Part shown: positions 34,725 to 44,343 of the stretch, one piece after another
How the letters are laid out: each line of letters opens with the position of its first letter
Position numbering within the stretch: the stretch's first letter is position 1
Assembly: GCA_021371995.1 (NCBI GenBank)
Contig: JAJFVA010000035.1
Coordinates: 1 to 64,000 of the forward strand
DNA: 64,000 nucleotides
Source of the DNA: Methanoregulaceae archaeon
GTDB lineage: Archaea > Halobacteriota > Methanomicrobia > Methanomicrobiales > Methanospirillaceae
Reading direction: 5' to 3'
Made by a program: the position numbers and the translations under genes
Notes under the pieces: model-generated
What the model was told of the DNA's origin: nothing
Databases searched by the model: none
Seen by the model: the letters and a program-made list of their open reading frames with translations, nothing else

Positions 34725-35587
34725 TTTACGCGGACAAATCAGCAGGCATCATTGTCACCGGCGCAACGGGACGCCAGGGTGCCTTTCATATTGCACTCAT
34801 GAATGAGTATGCAAGAAACATTGGAGGGACCGGGGTTGTGGCCGGAGTCACCCCTGGCAAAGGAGGTCAGGAGATCTGCGGGGTCCCGGTCTATAACAGC
34901 ATCAGGGACGCAATAGCCGAATGTGATGCCGAAGTGAGCGTAATTTTCGTCCCCGCAGGAGCTGCAGGCGACTCTGTCATGGAATCGGCAAGTGCCGGGC
35001 TCTCTCTTGCAGTCACCATCACTGAGCATATCCCTGTCCATGACACGATGAAGGCAATCGCGTATGCAAAGCTGCATGATTGTGCCGTCATTGGTCCAAA
35101 CTGCCCAGGGCTCTTGTCACCGGGTGAGATCAAACTCGGTATCATGCCAGCCCATTTATTCTCCCGCGGAAATATCGGAGTGATCTCAAGAAGCGGTACC
35201 CTGACGTATGAAATAGTCGATGAACTGACAAAAGCCGGGCTGGGCCAGAGCACGGTAGTAGGGATTGGTGGCGACCCTGTCATCGGACAGACATTTTCCG
35301 ATGTCCTCCGGCGTTTCGAAGAGGATGACCAGACAAAAGCGGTAATACTGATTGGCGAAGTGGGAGGCGCTCTTGAGGAAGAGGGTGCCCGCTCCACGGA
35401 TCTCCCCATTGCAGCCTATATTGCCGGAATATCGGCCCCCCCCGAAAAGAGGATGGGGCATGCGGGCGCTATTATTGAGGGCGGGGAGGGCGACGCCCGT
35501 TCCAAGATCGAGCGACTCCGGAAGATGGAAGTTCCTGTCGCAAGCCGTCCATCGGAGATACCCGGGATCATAAGAAAACTGCTTTGA
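34721..35587 (+). CDS. sucD: Succinyl-CoA ligase (ADP-forming), alpha subunit
   Basis: A 288-residue CoA-binding subunit. GATGRQGAFHIALM near residue 12 and VTPGKGGQEICGVPVY near 43 bind CoA. IGPNCPGLLSPGEIKLGIMP near 125 and SRSGTLTYEIVDELTKAGLG near 155 are conserved. RMGHAGAIIEGGEG near 246 includes the phospho-histidine. It is the last gene of the operon. Confidence 0.96.
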   Translation: MIYADKSAGIIVTGATGRQGAFHIALMNEYARNIGGTGVVAGVTPGKGGQEICGVPVYNSIRDAIAECDAEVSVIFVPAGAAGDSVMESASAGLSLAVTITEHIPVHDTMKAIAYAKLHDCAVIGPNCPGLLSPGEIKLGIMPAHLFSRGNIGVISRSGTLTYEIVDELTKAGLGQSTVVGIGGDPVIGQTFSDVLRRFEEDDQTKAVILIGEVGGALEEEGARSTDLPIAAYIAGISAPPEKRMGHAGAIIEGGEGDARSKIERLRKMEVPVASRPSEIPGIIRKLL

Positions 35588-35792
35588 TCACTTCATTTTT
35601 CCGAAAGCTCATGCCCATCCCCAAAAATACCGTGAATATCCGGCAGAATGTTTTCGGCAGGGCAGGGTTTTCCTTGCTTCCCCCTTCTATTCCCTTCATC
35701 ATCCTGTGCGGGCTGTTTCCTGATCCCATGCAATCCTGAAACAATATAAAGCCTGAGACCTAAAATGAAAGGTACATCAGCGGGTCGGAATT

Positions 35793-36593
35793 ATGAGCGC
35801 AAACAACTTCGATACTCCGGATCCTGCCGGGAATGATGATGAGCCCGCCGGCGCAGAGCGATACCTTCATCCCGGTGAAAATCTCCGGATCTGTTCCTCT
35901 GATATCCAGATAAAAAAGTTCAGGTTTGAAGCATATCTCACAAACAAGAGGCTTTTTTTAATTGATCAGAACGACCGGAAATCAGGGATCACGGCAAAGG
36001 AAATTCCGGTGCAATCCATCATCAGCAGCTATCTTGAAGAATCTCCAGCCCGGGAACCGGTACTCGTTCTTTCAGTAAGGACATCTGATGATGACATCAG
36101 GACCATGAAGATGGTATTTGTACATAATGGAGAAGATCGGGCCAGGGAAGCGGAAGAATGGGTTCATCTCATCTCGCAGACTGTTTCAGCAGCAACTCCC
36201 GGGCGGATCCAGGCTCCGGAGCCTGTCACGGCTCCTGAAGCGCGGACACTCTCGGATACCATGGTATTTCCAGTATCCCGTCCCTCTCCTGCCCCTGCAG
36301 GAAAACCTGGTGCAAAACCCCCCGGCAAATCAGTACCAGACCGGTCACCGGCACCTGGTGCAGCGGCGGCTCCAGCCCCCTCCCCTGCGCAGATTGTCTA
36401 TTGTTTTCATTGCGGAAAGAAGCTCCCGGGAAATGCGAATTTCTGCCCGTTCTGTGGCACACGGGTACATGAGACCCATCACGAGGAGGAATCCCATCTT
36501 CATCTTCCTCTCCACCAATACAGGGAGCAGCCTTTGGAACCACCGCAGGAAACGATAAAAAAGACTGGATGGAGACGATTTTTCAGAAGATAG
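35793..36593 (+). CDS. PH-like domain protein with C-terminal zinc ribbon
   Basis: A 266-residue cytoplasmic protein. A bacterial PH-like beta domain occupies about residues 25-120 (YLHPGENLRICSSDIQIKKF; AYLTNKRLFLID; EEWVHLI). A Pro/Ala-rich linker follows (130-205). A double-Cys zinc ribbon (CFHCGKKLPGNANFCPFCGT) lies at about 207-226, before a His-rich acidic tail and a basic end. TATA-like CAATATAAAG precedes it near 35740. No function is established for this architecture. It is monocistronic. Confidence 0.8.
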   Translation: MSANNFDTPDPAGNDDEPAGAERYLHPGENLRICSSDIQIKKFRFEAYLTNKRLFLIDQNDRKSGITAKEIPVQSIISSYLEESPAREPVLVLSVRTSDDDIRTMKMVFVHNGEDRAREAEEWVHLISQTVSAATPGRIQAPEPVTAPEARTLSDTMVFPVSRPSPAPAGKPGAKPPGKSVPDRSPAPGAAAAPAPSPAQIVYCFHCGKKLPGNANFCPFCGTRVHETHHEEESHLHLPLHQYREQPLEPPQETIKKTGWRRFFRR

Positions 36594-36663
36594 TGCACGA
36601 ACAATCCCAATTTTTCATGGGTCTCCTCCGCTGCTGACAGGCCGGGGAGACCTGAAACCGCCG

Positions 36664-37752
36664 TCAGGATGATTTGAATACTTCTTTCGATAACACTTTC
36701 CTGGCGATAACCATATGAACGGAACTACCCCGGTGGAAGTCATCCTTGATCTGCTTTTCAAGAACGACCCTTAAACCTGCCCCGGACATTTCTGTCCGGT
36801 ATTCCATGGTCATAAAGGGCTTTTCCCTGCTGTAACGCCCCTTTCCTTTCTCTTCATTATCGAGGGTCCATAACTGCCATTCGAGGGCATGGTACGCGTC
36901 ATTGCGATCACTGTCATCAGACTGTACATTCACAAAAAGGCCTCCTTCGTTCAGTGCACCTACAATTTTTGGGAGGAGTTCAACACTTTTCCCGCTTGGA
37001 TTTGAAGAGGATAAGATAAGATCGTACCCGCTGCCGATATCATCGGAAAAGAAATTACCGGGGATGGTGTAGACCCGCGCGGCATGGAACTGCCTGATAT
37101 ATCTCTCGGCAAGGACGGTGATATGGGGATAATCGAAGATATATGCATCGAGTCCGGGATTCAGCGCTGATAGTGCGATTGCATAAAGGCCGTGCCCTCC
37201 GCCAAGATCGATCATTTTCTTTGCCGATGCAAATTCCGGCATTCCGGAAATCTCACTGACCGTTCGCTGGAGTCTGCCTGTAAGGGCGTTCTCGGCCATG
37301 GCCGGAAGAGCAAGGTCCCCAAAGAATTCTTCACGGGTAAATACCAGGGGCTCCCCGATCATTCGCTCCGGAAGGCAGGACCAGATCTTTTCGAGAAACA
37401 CCGCATTTTTATGGATATGACTCTTCTGGCAATAGGGGGATTCCGAGACAAGGTAGGTTGACGCAAGCAGGCTGTTTTTATACCTGTCCTTTTTATTGAT
37501 AAGAACGCCTGAATGGGTCAGAACGCCAAGAAGGGGGGCCAGCCGCTCCTCATCAATCCCGGTTGCAAGCGAAAGCTCACCAGGAGTCCTGGAACCTTTC
37601 TCCAGGTGATCAAACAAATACAGTGAAATGGCAGTGTGAAGTGCCGCAAATCTGATCAGCCCGTGCATCCCGTTATCAACCAGCGAAAAGAAATGTTCAG
37701 GAGGTTCTTCTGGTTCTTTGAGAAAATCAAGCATCAGATCACATGCCTGCAA
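36664..37752 (-). CDS. SAM-dependent O-methyltransferase (acetylserotonin type)
   Basis: A 362-residue methyltransferase: an N-terminal winged-helix dimerisation domain (residues about 25-110, GELSLATGIDEERLAPLLGVL) and a Rossmann SAM domain. The glycine loop is MIDLGGGHGLYAIALS near 190 and a second motif is YIFDYPHI near 215. Late motifs NEGGLFVNVQSDD and MTMEYRTEMSGAGLRVV match the O-methyltransferase family 2. An ATG at 37734 (MLDFLKEPEE) is an alternative start. Methyl acceptor unknown. It is divergent from AdoMet synthetase, which supplies its cosubstrate. Confidence 0.87.
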   Translation of the reverse strand: MQACDLMLDFLKEPEEPPEHFFSLVDNGMHGLIRFAALHTAISLYLFDHLEKGSRTPGELSLATGIDEERLAPLLGVLTHSGVLINKKDRYKNSLLASTYLVSESPYCQKSHIHKNAVFLEKIWSCLPERMIGEPLVFTREEFFGDLALPAMAENALTGRLQRTVSEISGMPEFASAKKMIDLGGGHGLYAIALSALNPGLDAYIFDYPHITVLAERYIRQFHAARVYTIPGNFFSDDIGSGYDLILSSSNPSGKSVELLPKIVGALNEGGLFVNVQSDDSDRNDAYHALEWQLWTLDNEEKGKGRYSREKPFMTMEYRTEMSGAGLRVVLEKQIKDDFHRGSSVHMVIARKVLSKEVFKSS

Positions 37753-38068
37753 TGCAATGGGAAACGTATTGGTGCAGGTGAAGGCTAAAGCTTTTGGAGC
37801 CCGATTATATTGATCCCTGATACGGACGAATTGATCCTAATCCATGTGTGAGATATCCCGGCACAGGCTGAGGCAGCCGATATCTCTCCGGTAAGATTTC
37901 ATAATCGTACTTCTCATTTTTTCCGGTATACCTCTGCCTGAACCGGAAGGGTGATGCACTCCCGGATTAACAGGAATTATGATCTGAAGGCGGTTATTCT
38001 GAAAGGAATGATTAAATGATTTACCGTCGTTTTTATAATGACTATACCGCTTGGAGAATGAGGATCCG
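37753..38068. other. Divergent intergenic region with three hairpins
   Basis: A 316-bp gap between the O-methyltransferase and AdoMet synthetase genes. GAGATATC (37850-37857) pairs perfectly with GATATCTC (37879-37886) around an inner GGCT/AGCC hairpin. TTCCGGT (37921-37927) pairs with ACCGGAA (37942-37948). A T6 run lies between the two, at 37917-37922. A TATA-like TTTTATAA near 38031 sits 30-40 bp before the AdoMet synthetase ATG and would make the hairpins upstream of its transcript. An ATTATATT near 37805 could drive a short RNA across the first hairpin instead. Confidence 0.45.
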
Positions 38069-39271
38069 ATGAAGAGAAATATCAAAGTTGAAGCGCTGCA
38101 CCAGACTCCGCTCGAGAAGCAGGGGATAGAGCTTGTCGAGAGGAAATGCCTTGGTCACCCTGACAGTCTTGCTGATGGTGTCGCTGAAGCGATCAGCCGT
38201 GCCCTGTCAATGGCATATCTTGAAGAGTGCGGGGCGGTGCTCCACCACAATACTGACCAGGGTGAGATCGTAGCCGGTGAATCGATACCAAAATACGGGG
38301 GCGGAAAGGTAATCCGGCCGATCTATATGCTTCTTGACGGGCGGGCAACGAGACAATTCAACGGGATCAATATCCCGACTGATGCGATTGCGCTTGAGAC
38401 TGCACGAAATTATCTCAGGACCACGCTCACCAATCTCAATCTTGAGCGGGACATCACGATCGATTGCCGCCTGGGTACCGGTTCAACCGATCTCCGTGAT
38501 GTGTTCAAGCCCTGCCAGGGAACTGCACCACGTGCAAATGATACATCGTTTGGAGTTGGTCATGCCCCGTTCTCAGAGACAGAGACAATTATCCTCGGGA
38601 TTTCGGATTATATCGATACTACCCTCCGGGCACGGTACCCTGCCATTGGCCAGGATATCAAGATCATGGGCCTCAGGGAAGGAGACACCATCACCCTTAC
38701 GATCGCCTCTGCAATTGTTGACCGGTACTGCAGTGGGCTTTCCCAGTATATCGAATACAAGGAAATACTCAGAGAGCATGCGGAAAGCGTTGCCAAAAAA
38801 TTCACTTCGAGAAAGGTCATTGTCCAGGTCAACACGGCCGACGATATCAATACAGGAAGTGTATTCCTCACGGTAACCGGGACCTCTGCCGAGATGGGTG
38901 ATGATGGTTCGGTCGGACGCGGAAACCGGTGCAACGGGTTGATCACCCCCAACCGGCCGATGAGCATGGAGGCAACGAGCGGAAAAAATCCGATCAATCA
39001 TATTGGAAAGATCTATAATATCCTCTCTACTATGCTCGCAAAGGAATGCGTAAAGGAAGTTGATGGGATCGAAGAGATCTACATCAGGCTGCTCTCCCAG
39101 ATCGGTCACCCAATCGATCAGCCCCTTGTTGCAAGTATCCAGATCCTCCCAAATCCGGATGTCCGTCTCCCTGAAATAAACCGTGATATTGAAAGCGTGA
39201 TCGATTCAGGACTCGCAAACATAACCTGCATAACCGAGAAGATTATCCGTGGTGAAGTCAGGACGTTCTGA
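38069..39271 (+). CDS. mat: Archaeal S-adenosylmethionine synthetase
   Basis: A 400-residue archaeal-type MAT (distinct from bacterial MetK). LVERKCLGHPDSLADGVAEAISR near residue 22, HHNTDQGEIVAG near 60, RATRQFNG near 90, GTGSTDLRDVF near 130 and GRGNRCNGLITPNRPMSMEA near 290 are family blocks. It makes S-adenosylmethionine from methionine and ATP. ATG 38069 follows GAGGA by five bases; the frame's earlier ATG is not needed. It is followed by the his genes. Confidence 0.96.
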   Translation: MKRNIKVEALHQTPLEKQGIELVERKCLGHPDSLADGVAEAISRALSMAYLEECGAVLHHNTDQGEIVAGESIPKYGGGKVIRPIYMLLDGRATRQFNGINIPTDAIALETARNYLRTTLTNLNLERDITIDCRLGTGSTDLRDVFKPCQGTAPRANDTSFGVGHAPFSETETIILGISDYIDTTLRARYPAIGQDIKIMGLREGDTITLTIASAIVDRYCSGLSQYIEYKEILREHAESVAKKFTSRKVIVQVNTADDINTGSVFLTVTGTSAEMGDDGSVGRGNRCNGLITPNRPMSMEATSGKNPINHIGKIYNILSTMLAKECVKEVDGIEEIYIRLLSQIGHPIDQPLVASIQILPNPDVRLPEINRDIESVIDSGLANITCITEKIIRGEVRTF

Positions 39272-39320
39272 TAAGCGGGAAACCGGGGAGAACCACCCGG
39301 TACCCGGGATACCCTCCATA

Positions 39321-40175
39321 GTGCGGCTTGCCATCCCGAACAAGGGACGAATCGCAGGACCGGTCATGGAACTGATGGAGAAGAGCGGGCTCCACCTCCT
39401 TGATAAGGGCGAACGAAGACTGATATCAAGGACCCCGGATCCCCATATTGAGGTGCTCTTTGCCCGTCCCATCGACATCCCTGAATATGTGGCAAACGGC
39501 GCTGCAGACCTCGGAATTACCGGAAGGGATATGGTATGCGAGCGAGAGGTTGATGTGGAAGAGCTGCTGAACCTGAAATTTGGCGAAGCCACTCTCGTTG
39601 TCGCGGTAAGAGAAGAAGACGCTGCAAAGAGTATAGAGGACCTGGCAGGAAAAAAAATCGCCACCGAGTTCCCGGTGATTACTTCCGGGTTTTTCAGAGA
39701 GAAACACATCCCCGTGACCGTGGTCCCGGTTGGTGGCGCCTGCGAAGTAACCCCTTACCTTGGCATTGCAGATGGAATCCTCGACCTTTCGAGTTCCGGT
39801 GACACGCTCCGATCCAACAGGCTGCGGGTTATCAGAAAAGTGCTTGAAACCAGCACGATCCTCATCGGAAACAGGGAGGCAAAGGCATCAAAAAGCGAGA
39901 AGATTGAAGAGGTTGTTCTCGCTCTCGAGAGTGTGATCCGGGCACAGGGCCAGTGTTATCTGATGATGAATGCAAAGCGTTCATGCCTCGAAGAGATCAC
40001 AAATGTTCTCCCGGGCCTTTCCGGTCCTACGGTAATGGAGGTTGCATCGCACGATGATCTTGTCGCAGTTCATGCCGTTGTGAGCGAAGACAGGGTCTAT
40101 CGCCTTATCAACAGACTGAAGCGGGCAGGAGCAAGGGACATCCTCGTGATGTCTATCGAGCGGATGATACGCTGA
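39321..40175 (+). CDS. hisG: ATP phosphoribosyltransferase HisG, long form
   Basis: A 284-residue long-form HisG, the first enzyme of histidine synthesis. The catalytic part contains VRLAIPNKGRIAGPVMEL, ANGAADLGITGRDMVCE near residue 60 and the PRPP loop GIADGILDLSSSGDTLR near 150. A C-terminal ACT-like regulatory domain (about 210-284) marks the long form, subject to histidine feedback. I start at GTG 39321, where homologues begin; an alternative GTG at 39249 overlaps the mat gene by 23 bp and adds 24 residues without family similarity. Confidence 0.93.
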   Translation: MRLAIPNKGRIAGPVMELMEKSGLHLLDKGERRLISRTPDPHIEVLFARPIDIPEYVANGAADLGITGRDMVCEREVDVEELLNLKFGEATLVVAVREEDAAKSIEDLAGKKIATEFPVITSGFFREKHIPVTVVPVGGACEVTPYLGIADGILDLSSSGDTLRSNRLRVIRKVLETSTILIGNREAKASKSEKIEEVVLALESVIRAQGQCYLMMNAKRSCLEEITNVLPGLSGPTVMEVASHDDLVAVHAVVSEDRVYRLINRLKRAGARDILVMSIERMIR

Positions 40176-40176
40176 C

Positions 40177-40896
40177 ATGAAGGTTTTTCCTGCGGTAGAT
40201 ATCCTTTCAGGCAGATGTGTGCAGCTCGTGCAGGGGAAGAGGGATTCTGCCATCTCTTTCGGACGGCCGATTGACTGCGCCATGAGGTGGATCAATGCCG
40301 GTGCCCACGATCTCCATGTAGTGAACCTTGATGGCGCTTTTGGGAATTCTTCGGAAAACCTTGCACTAATCAGGGAGATTATCCGCGAAACCGGAGTGAC
40401 AATTCAGCTGGGGGGGGGTATCCGTTCATTTGTGGATGCGGCAGGATGGCTTGATTCCGGTGTCGGGCGGGTGATTATTGGAACCCTTGCGGTAAAGGAC
40501 CCTGCAGTGCTTACAAAACTGTCTGATGCGTTTGGTCGTGACAGGATCATGGCTGGCGTCGACGCGCGAAACGGAAGTATTGCGGTTGAAGGCTGGGAGA
40601 GGACGGGGGGGGATTATGTCGAATGGGCCCGGACGTTTGAAGAGATGGGCGCAGGCTCCCTCCTCTTCACGAATGTCGATGTCGAGGGTCTGCAGCAGGG
40701 TATTTGTATCCAACCGGTTTCCCGGCTCATTGATTCTGTCACAATACCCGTAGTGGTGGCCGGGGGCGTTTCGAGCGGACCGGATGTGAGAGCATTAAAA
40801 GAGATCGGGGCATATGGTGTAGTACTGGGCTCAGCGCTCTATTCAGGGAAACTGACATTGCGCGAAGCTCTGGAGGCTGCTGATGAGAAGGGCTGA
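40177..40896 (+). CDS. hisA: ProFAR isomerase HisA
   Basis: A 239-residue TIM barrel that isomerises ProFAR to PRFAR in histidine synthesis. [18 protein letters not shown] at the start carries the catalytic Asp8. [11 protein letters not shown] near residue 48, GGGIRSF near 81, GVDARNGSI near 126 (catalytic Asp) and [13 protein letters not shown] near 190 are conserved. It begins 1 bp after the hisG stop and overlaps hisB by 14 bp. Confidence 0.95.
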   Translation: MKVFPAVDILSGRCVQLVQGKRDSAISFGRPIDCAMRWINAGAHDLHVVNLDGAFGNSSENLALIREIIRETGVTIQLGGGIRSFVDAAGWLDSGVGRVIIGTLAVKDPAVLTKLSDAFGRDRIMAGVDARNGSIAVEGWERTGGDYVEWARTFEEMGAGSLLFTNVDVEGLQQGICIQPVSRLIDSVTIPVVVAGGVSSGPDVRALKEIGAYGVVLGSALYSGKLTLREALEAADEKG

Positions 40897-41464
40897 GGTA
40901 TCACGTCAGACAAAAGAGACCAGGATCACCATCGTGCTGAATCTTGATGGATCCGGTACGGTTCATACCGATACCGGGCTTCCGTTTCTCGATCACATGC
41001 TCCAGGCCATGGCACACCATGGAAGGTTCGATCTTGACTGCAGGGCCAGCGGCGATCTTGAGGTTGATTCCCATCATACGGTTGAAGATATTGGCCTGGT
41101 TTTGGGTGAAACGATAAAAAAAGCCATAGGTGATGGTCGGGGAATACGGAGATTTGCACATGCCATGGTTCCCATGGACGAGTCTCTTGCCACAGTGGCC
41201 CTGGATTGCAGTGGGCGGGGCTTCCTTGTGTACCAGGGATGTCTCTCACATCCGGCACTGGGTGGTATCGAACGTGATGTTTTCGAACATTTCTTCCAGA
41301 GTCTCTGCGGAAAAGCCGGGCTGAATGTGCATATCATATTCCATGGGAGGAATGATCACCATCAGATGGAAGCGGCATTCAAGGCTTTTGGCATTGCACT
41401 CGGGGAAGCTTCAACAATCGTGGAAGGAAGAGAAGATATTCCGAGCACAAAAGGAACCCTCTGA
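40883..41464 (+). CDS. hisB: Imidazoleglycerol-phosphate dehydratase HisB
   Basis: A 193-residue manganese enzyme. [16 protein letters not shown] near residue 33, [15 protein letters not shown] near 61, [21 protein letters not shown] near 150 hold the metal-binding His residues. It is the single-domain archaeal form, without the phosphatase part of the bifunctional bacterial enzyme. It ends a hisG-hisA-hisB operon; the remaining his genes are elsewhere. Confidence 0.96.
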   Translation: MRRAEVSRQTKETRITIVLNLDGSGTVHTDTGLPFLDHMLQAMAHHGRFDLDCRASGDLEVDSHHTVEDIGLVLGETIKKAIGDGRGIRRFAHAMVPMDESLATVALDCSGRGFLVYQGCLSHPALGGIERDVFEHFFQSLCGKAGLNVHIIFHGRNDHHQMEAAFKAFGIALGEASTIVEGREDIPSTKGTL

Positions 41465-41494
41465 GATCATTGCGGTATACCTCATCGTACCGCA

Positions 41495-41902
41495 TTAATG
41501 CATCCGTGCGACAATAGAGGCGAGGGCGTCTCTTGCTGCGGCTTTAACGCTGATATTTTCATCCATGCAGGTTCTGAACAAGGGCTCAATCGCTCTGGGA
41601 TCCCCGAGGGTTCCAAGAGCTCCGGCGGCTGCTATCCTGACTTCGCTTTTTTCATGCCCGAGCATCAAAATCAGGGCATCAAAATCGGATGTGTTCTCAT
41701 AGGATTTTAAAAGTTCCGGATTTTTTTGGAAATTTGCGAGTTCATCCCGGGAGGATGTGTGAAGAAAAGTAAGGGAGGAAGATTGGTTTTCATATCCTCC
41801 GGTTACGGAAATATTCCCCCTGGTTAATTCGAGAAATTCCGGTTTTTTACTGGTCAATCTGACCCCCAGACCCTTTTTTGAGGGTACTATCCGGTAGGAC
41901 AT
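41495..41902 (-). CDS. HEAT repeat protein, 135 aa
   Basis: A 135-residue protein with a C-terminal pair of PBS-lyase/HEAT repeats: LILMLGHEKSEVRIAAAGAL and IEPLFRTCMDENISVKAAAR, in a GDPRAIEPL context. The N-terminal half (MSYRIVPSKKGLGVRLTSKK) is beta-rich and unrecognised. ATG 41902 is chosen; a GTG at 41929 would add nine residues. It is probably a small adaptor. It is convergent with hisB. Confidence 0.75.
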   Translation of the reverse strand: MSYRIVPSKKGLGVRLTSKKPEFLELTRGNISVTGGYENQSSSLTFLHTSSRDELANFQKNPELLKSYENTSDFDALILMLGHEKSEVRIAAAGALGTLGDPRAIEPLFRTCMDENISVKAAARDALASIVARMH

Positions 41903-42099
41903 AACCCTAAAAATGCATACGCCCTTCACCTATGCACGGCATAGTTATTGACAGAACGAACTCACTTTTTTGAGGGAACGAATATTCTTTCTGAAATTCC
42001 ACCCTCCGGTAAGAAAAGATCTCATAAAAGAGTTTGATGCCACCTTGGTTCTGATTGCTGCGGTTTGTTCGTATGCCGTTTTAAAGGGAAATGATGTAG

Positions 42100-42306
42100 T
42101 TATGCGGACTTTGCCGCAAGATCCACATCTTCTTCCTTGATCGTCTTTCTGCCCGCATGAAGGGCAAGTCTGTTGGCTTCCTTTGTCAGGTTTGCGATGT
42201 AATCTTCCGCCTTCGCCACAAGAGCGGCAGCTGCATCGGATCCGACTCTCTCAGCACCATTCTTTTTTGCAATTCTCACAACTGCAGCAATAGGTAAATC
42301 TGCCAT
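42100..42306 (-). CDS. Archaeal histone
   Basis: A 68-residue histone fold protein. LPIAAVVRIAKKNGAERVG begins helix 1, SDAAAALVAKAEDYIANLTKEANRLALHAGRKTIKEEDVDLA covers helices 2 and 3. Length and residues match HMf-type histones that wrap DNA as dimers and tetramers. It has a strong promoter (next entry) and GAGGT about 10 bp before the ATG. It is monocistronic, as is common for archaeal histones. Confidence 0.97.
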   Translation of the reverse strand: MADLPIAAVVRIAKKNGAERVGSDAAAALVAKAEDYIANLTKEANRLALHAGRKTIKEEDVDLAAKSA

Positions 42307-42341
42307 TGTATTTTACCTCAAGACAAAGGTATATCAGGAAA

Positions 42342-42356
42342 TATTTAAACATTTCG
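42342..42356 (-). promoter_or_regulatory. Strong archaeal promoter of the histone gene
   Basis: On the minus strand a BRE CGAAAT is followed by TATA box TTTAAATA (42349-42342). The expected start lies near 42320, leaving a 5' leader of about 15 nt that includes the Shine-Dalgarno. The sequence is close to the archaeal consensus, fitting an abundant protein. Confidence 0.65.
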
Positions 42357-42505
42357 TGAATTATGACTTTATTTCCCTCAAATAGCCTATCGGGAACCAC
42401 TTTGACCCAATCTGAAAATACGCCCGGATGTTACTCTGGAGGCAGTGTTGAAATCAGGCAATTTTTCTTGCTTTCACATATTTAAGAGGAAATATCTGAT
42501 TGTTT

Positions 42506-43261
42506 TCACTTTAAAAGACATTCTGCGAGTCTTATCGCATTTGCATAATGAGACGTGGCGCGCGAAGTATCGACAAAGATTTTGCCGATATTAAGGACTG
42601 GTGCGCCATGTCCGTGGCCCGATCCAAGAAAGGTTAGCGTACGGAAGATGAAATTGCCCGAAACCCCGTCAGGAGCAATAATTACCCCGCAATCCCGGAT
42701 TGCATCCTCAATCAGTATCTCATAGTGCACTCCACCGGTGAGGCGGGCAACGAGTTCTGCATCGGCAAGACTCCGATCCACTTCAGGATGCCTCCCGATA
42801 TCTCCCAGCCGTCCCCCTGAAAGGACACCGATTTTTGCCGATAGTCCGAATTTTTCAGCCAGGGTTCGTGCTTTACAGGCCAGCGCCACCTTCTCGCCTA
42901 CCGTCCAGCCTTCATCGACTCCCACGGGTGCAAGGAAAAAACGTGTACCGTCAGACGTCTCGAGAAGGGCTGCACGCTCGAGGTGATCAACCCCGAAGGC
43001 CTTTTTCAATGCGGAAAGGGTACTGCTTGCAGGCAGTGTTCCTCGTATCGCTGCATCGATACGGCCGGCAGCGAGATCATTGGTGAGAGTAAAACCCGGA
43101 TCGGAGCATTCCTGAAGTGTAATCCCGGGGTGGGGCGGTAACCGGCCGTTCACCTGGCCGGTATAAACAATGATCCGGCAGGAAGCATTGCTTCCTGCAA
43201 TACTCGAAAAAACTTTCCCGCTCTCCTCGCCGGCTCCGATACCTATGGTCTTTAGGGACAT
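42506..43261 (-). CDS. mtxX: Methanogenesis marker protein 4 (MtxX)
   Basis: A 251-residue phosphotransacetylase-like protein of the methanogen-specific Mmp4/MtxX family. [18 protein letters not shown] at the start, [23 protein letters not shown] in the middle and [27 protein letters not shown] in the last third match it. The family is annotated as a methyltransferase-related protein, but its reaction is not established. It overlaps the marker 2 gene by 10 bp, so the two are coupled. Confidence 0.92.
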   Translation of the reverse strand: MSLKTIGIGAGEESGKVFSSIAGSNASCRIIVYTGQVNGRLPPHPGITLQECSDPGFTLTNDLAAGRIDAAIRGTLPASSTLSALKKAFGVDHLERAALLETSDGTRFFLAPVGVDEGWTVGEKVALACKARTLAEKFGLSAKIGVLSGGRLGDIGRHPEVDRSLADAELVARLTGGVHYEILIEDAIRDCGVIIAPDGVSGNFIFRTLTFLGSGHGHGAPVLNIGKIFVDTSRATSHYANAIRLAECLLK

Positions 43262-44271
43262 ATCGTATTGTCTGAAAAGAGACGCATGACACCGTTTTTG
43301 GAGAAATCAAATACAGAAGTATCTTCTCCGTCATACGATATCCTCAGTTCACGGCTTGCATCCACTACACCGACGATCTCTGCAGTCATCCCTACCCTGG
43401 AAAATTTCCTGGCAATCTCTTTTGCATGCTCCGGCCTTGCCGTGAGCACAAAACCCATTCCAGGATAACACCTGATCCACTGATCAAATGTCATGGCATG
43501 AACCTTCAGGTCAGGTTTTGGAATCAGGTCAAGATCGATCAGGGCACCTTTTCCGCTCACCTCAAGGAGCATCCCGAGCGTCCCGATAATCCCGGGATTA
43601 CTGATGTCTTTCCCTGCAGTTACCAGGTGCTCCCTCGCAAGCTGCTCAAGGATATGAACCTGTGCACGGACCATTTCTGCAGGTTTCATGGTGACCGAGT
43701 CCCAGTTGAGGGCACAGGAAGGATGAATCCTTCCGTTAAGATCAATTGCAATAATGATAACATCGCCAATACCTGCGGTATGGCTGTAGATGACCGCATC
43801 GCGGGGAGCAACGCCAAGTATTGCAACATCGATCACGCTGTACGGGGTATCAGGGTGCAGGTGACCTCCCACGATCGGGACACCAAACTGTAACGATGCT
43901 GCATGCATCCCGTCAAGGACGTTACCCCTGATGCTCTCATCCGAGATCGAGAAGACATCGACCATTGCAATCGCTCTTCCCCCCATAGCTGCGATATCAT
44001 GGATATTGACGAGCACGGAACAATAACCCGCCCAGTAAGGGTCAGCCTCCATCAGGCGGCTCCAGATCCCGTCCGCGGCGAGCAGGAGGACTTCATCGCC
44101 ATGCTCGATCACGGCAGCGTCTTCCCCAAATGACGCAATTACGTGTGGAGCATCTATCCGGATCGCCCGGACCATCTCACCGATCGATTGTTTCCGCTTT
44201 ACCCCTTCATATTCACGTACTGCAGTGGCAATCTTTGCAGTAGAGCAGCCGTTCAAAACCATAGAACCCAC
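43252..44271 (-). CDS. Methanogenesis marker protein 2, AIR synthase-related
   Basis: A 339-residue PurM/SelD-fold protein (AIR synthase-related) of the methanogen marker 2 type. ASFGEDAAVIEHGDEVLLLAADG near residue 45 and NIHDIAAMGGRAIAMVDVF near 90 are the ATP-binding blocks. VPIVGGHLHPDTPYSVIDVAILG near 130 and GFVLTARPEHAKEIARKF near 270 are also typical. An ATG at 44262 is an alternative start. Family members are ATP-dependent, but the substrate is not established. It is divergent from rfcL, 72 bp away. Confidence 0.92.
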   Translation of the reverse strand: MGSMVLNGCSTAKIATAVREYEGVKRKQSIGEMVRAIRIDAPHVIASFGEDAAVIEHGDEVLLLAADGIWSRLMEADPYWAGYCSVLVNIHDIAAMGGRAIAMVDVFSISDESIRGNVLDGMHAASLQFGVPIVGGHLHPDTPYSVIDVAILGVAPRDAVIYSHTAGIGDVIIIAIDLNGRIHPSCALNWDSVTMKPAEMVRAQVHILEQLAREHLVTAGKDISNPGIIGTLGMLLEVSGKGALIDLDLIPKPDLKVHAMTFDQWIRCYPGMGFVLTARPEHAKEIARKFSRVGMTAEIVGVVDASRELRISYDGEDTSVFDFSKNGVMRLFSDNTICP

Positions 44272-44343
44272 ATAATCCGCTTCGTACTAACCAATGGAGC
44301 ATCATCAGAGATAATTTATTTGATACACGGTTGAAGTCTAGGC

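Noticed and set aside
37835-38068. A named S-adenosylmethionine riboswitch class
   Set aside because: The hairpins do not match any class I can recall, and a TATA near 38031 may place them outside the transcript.
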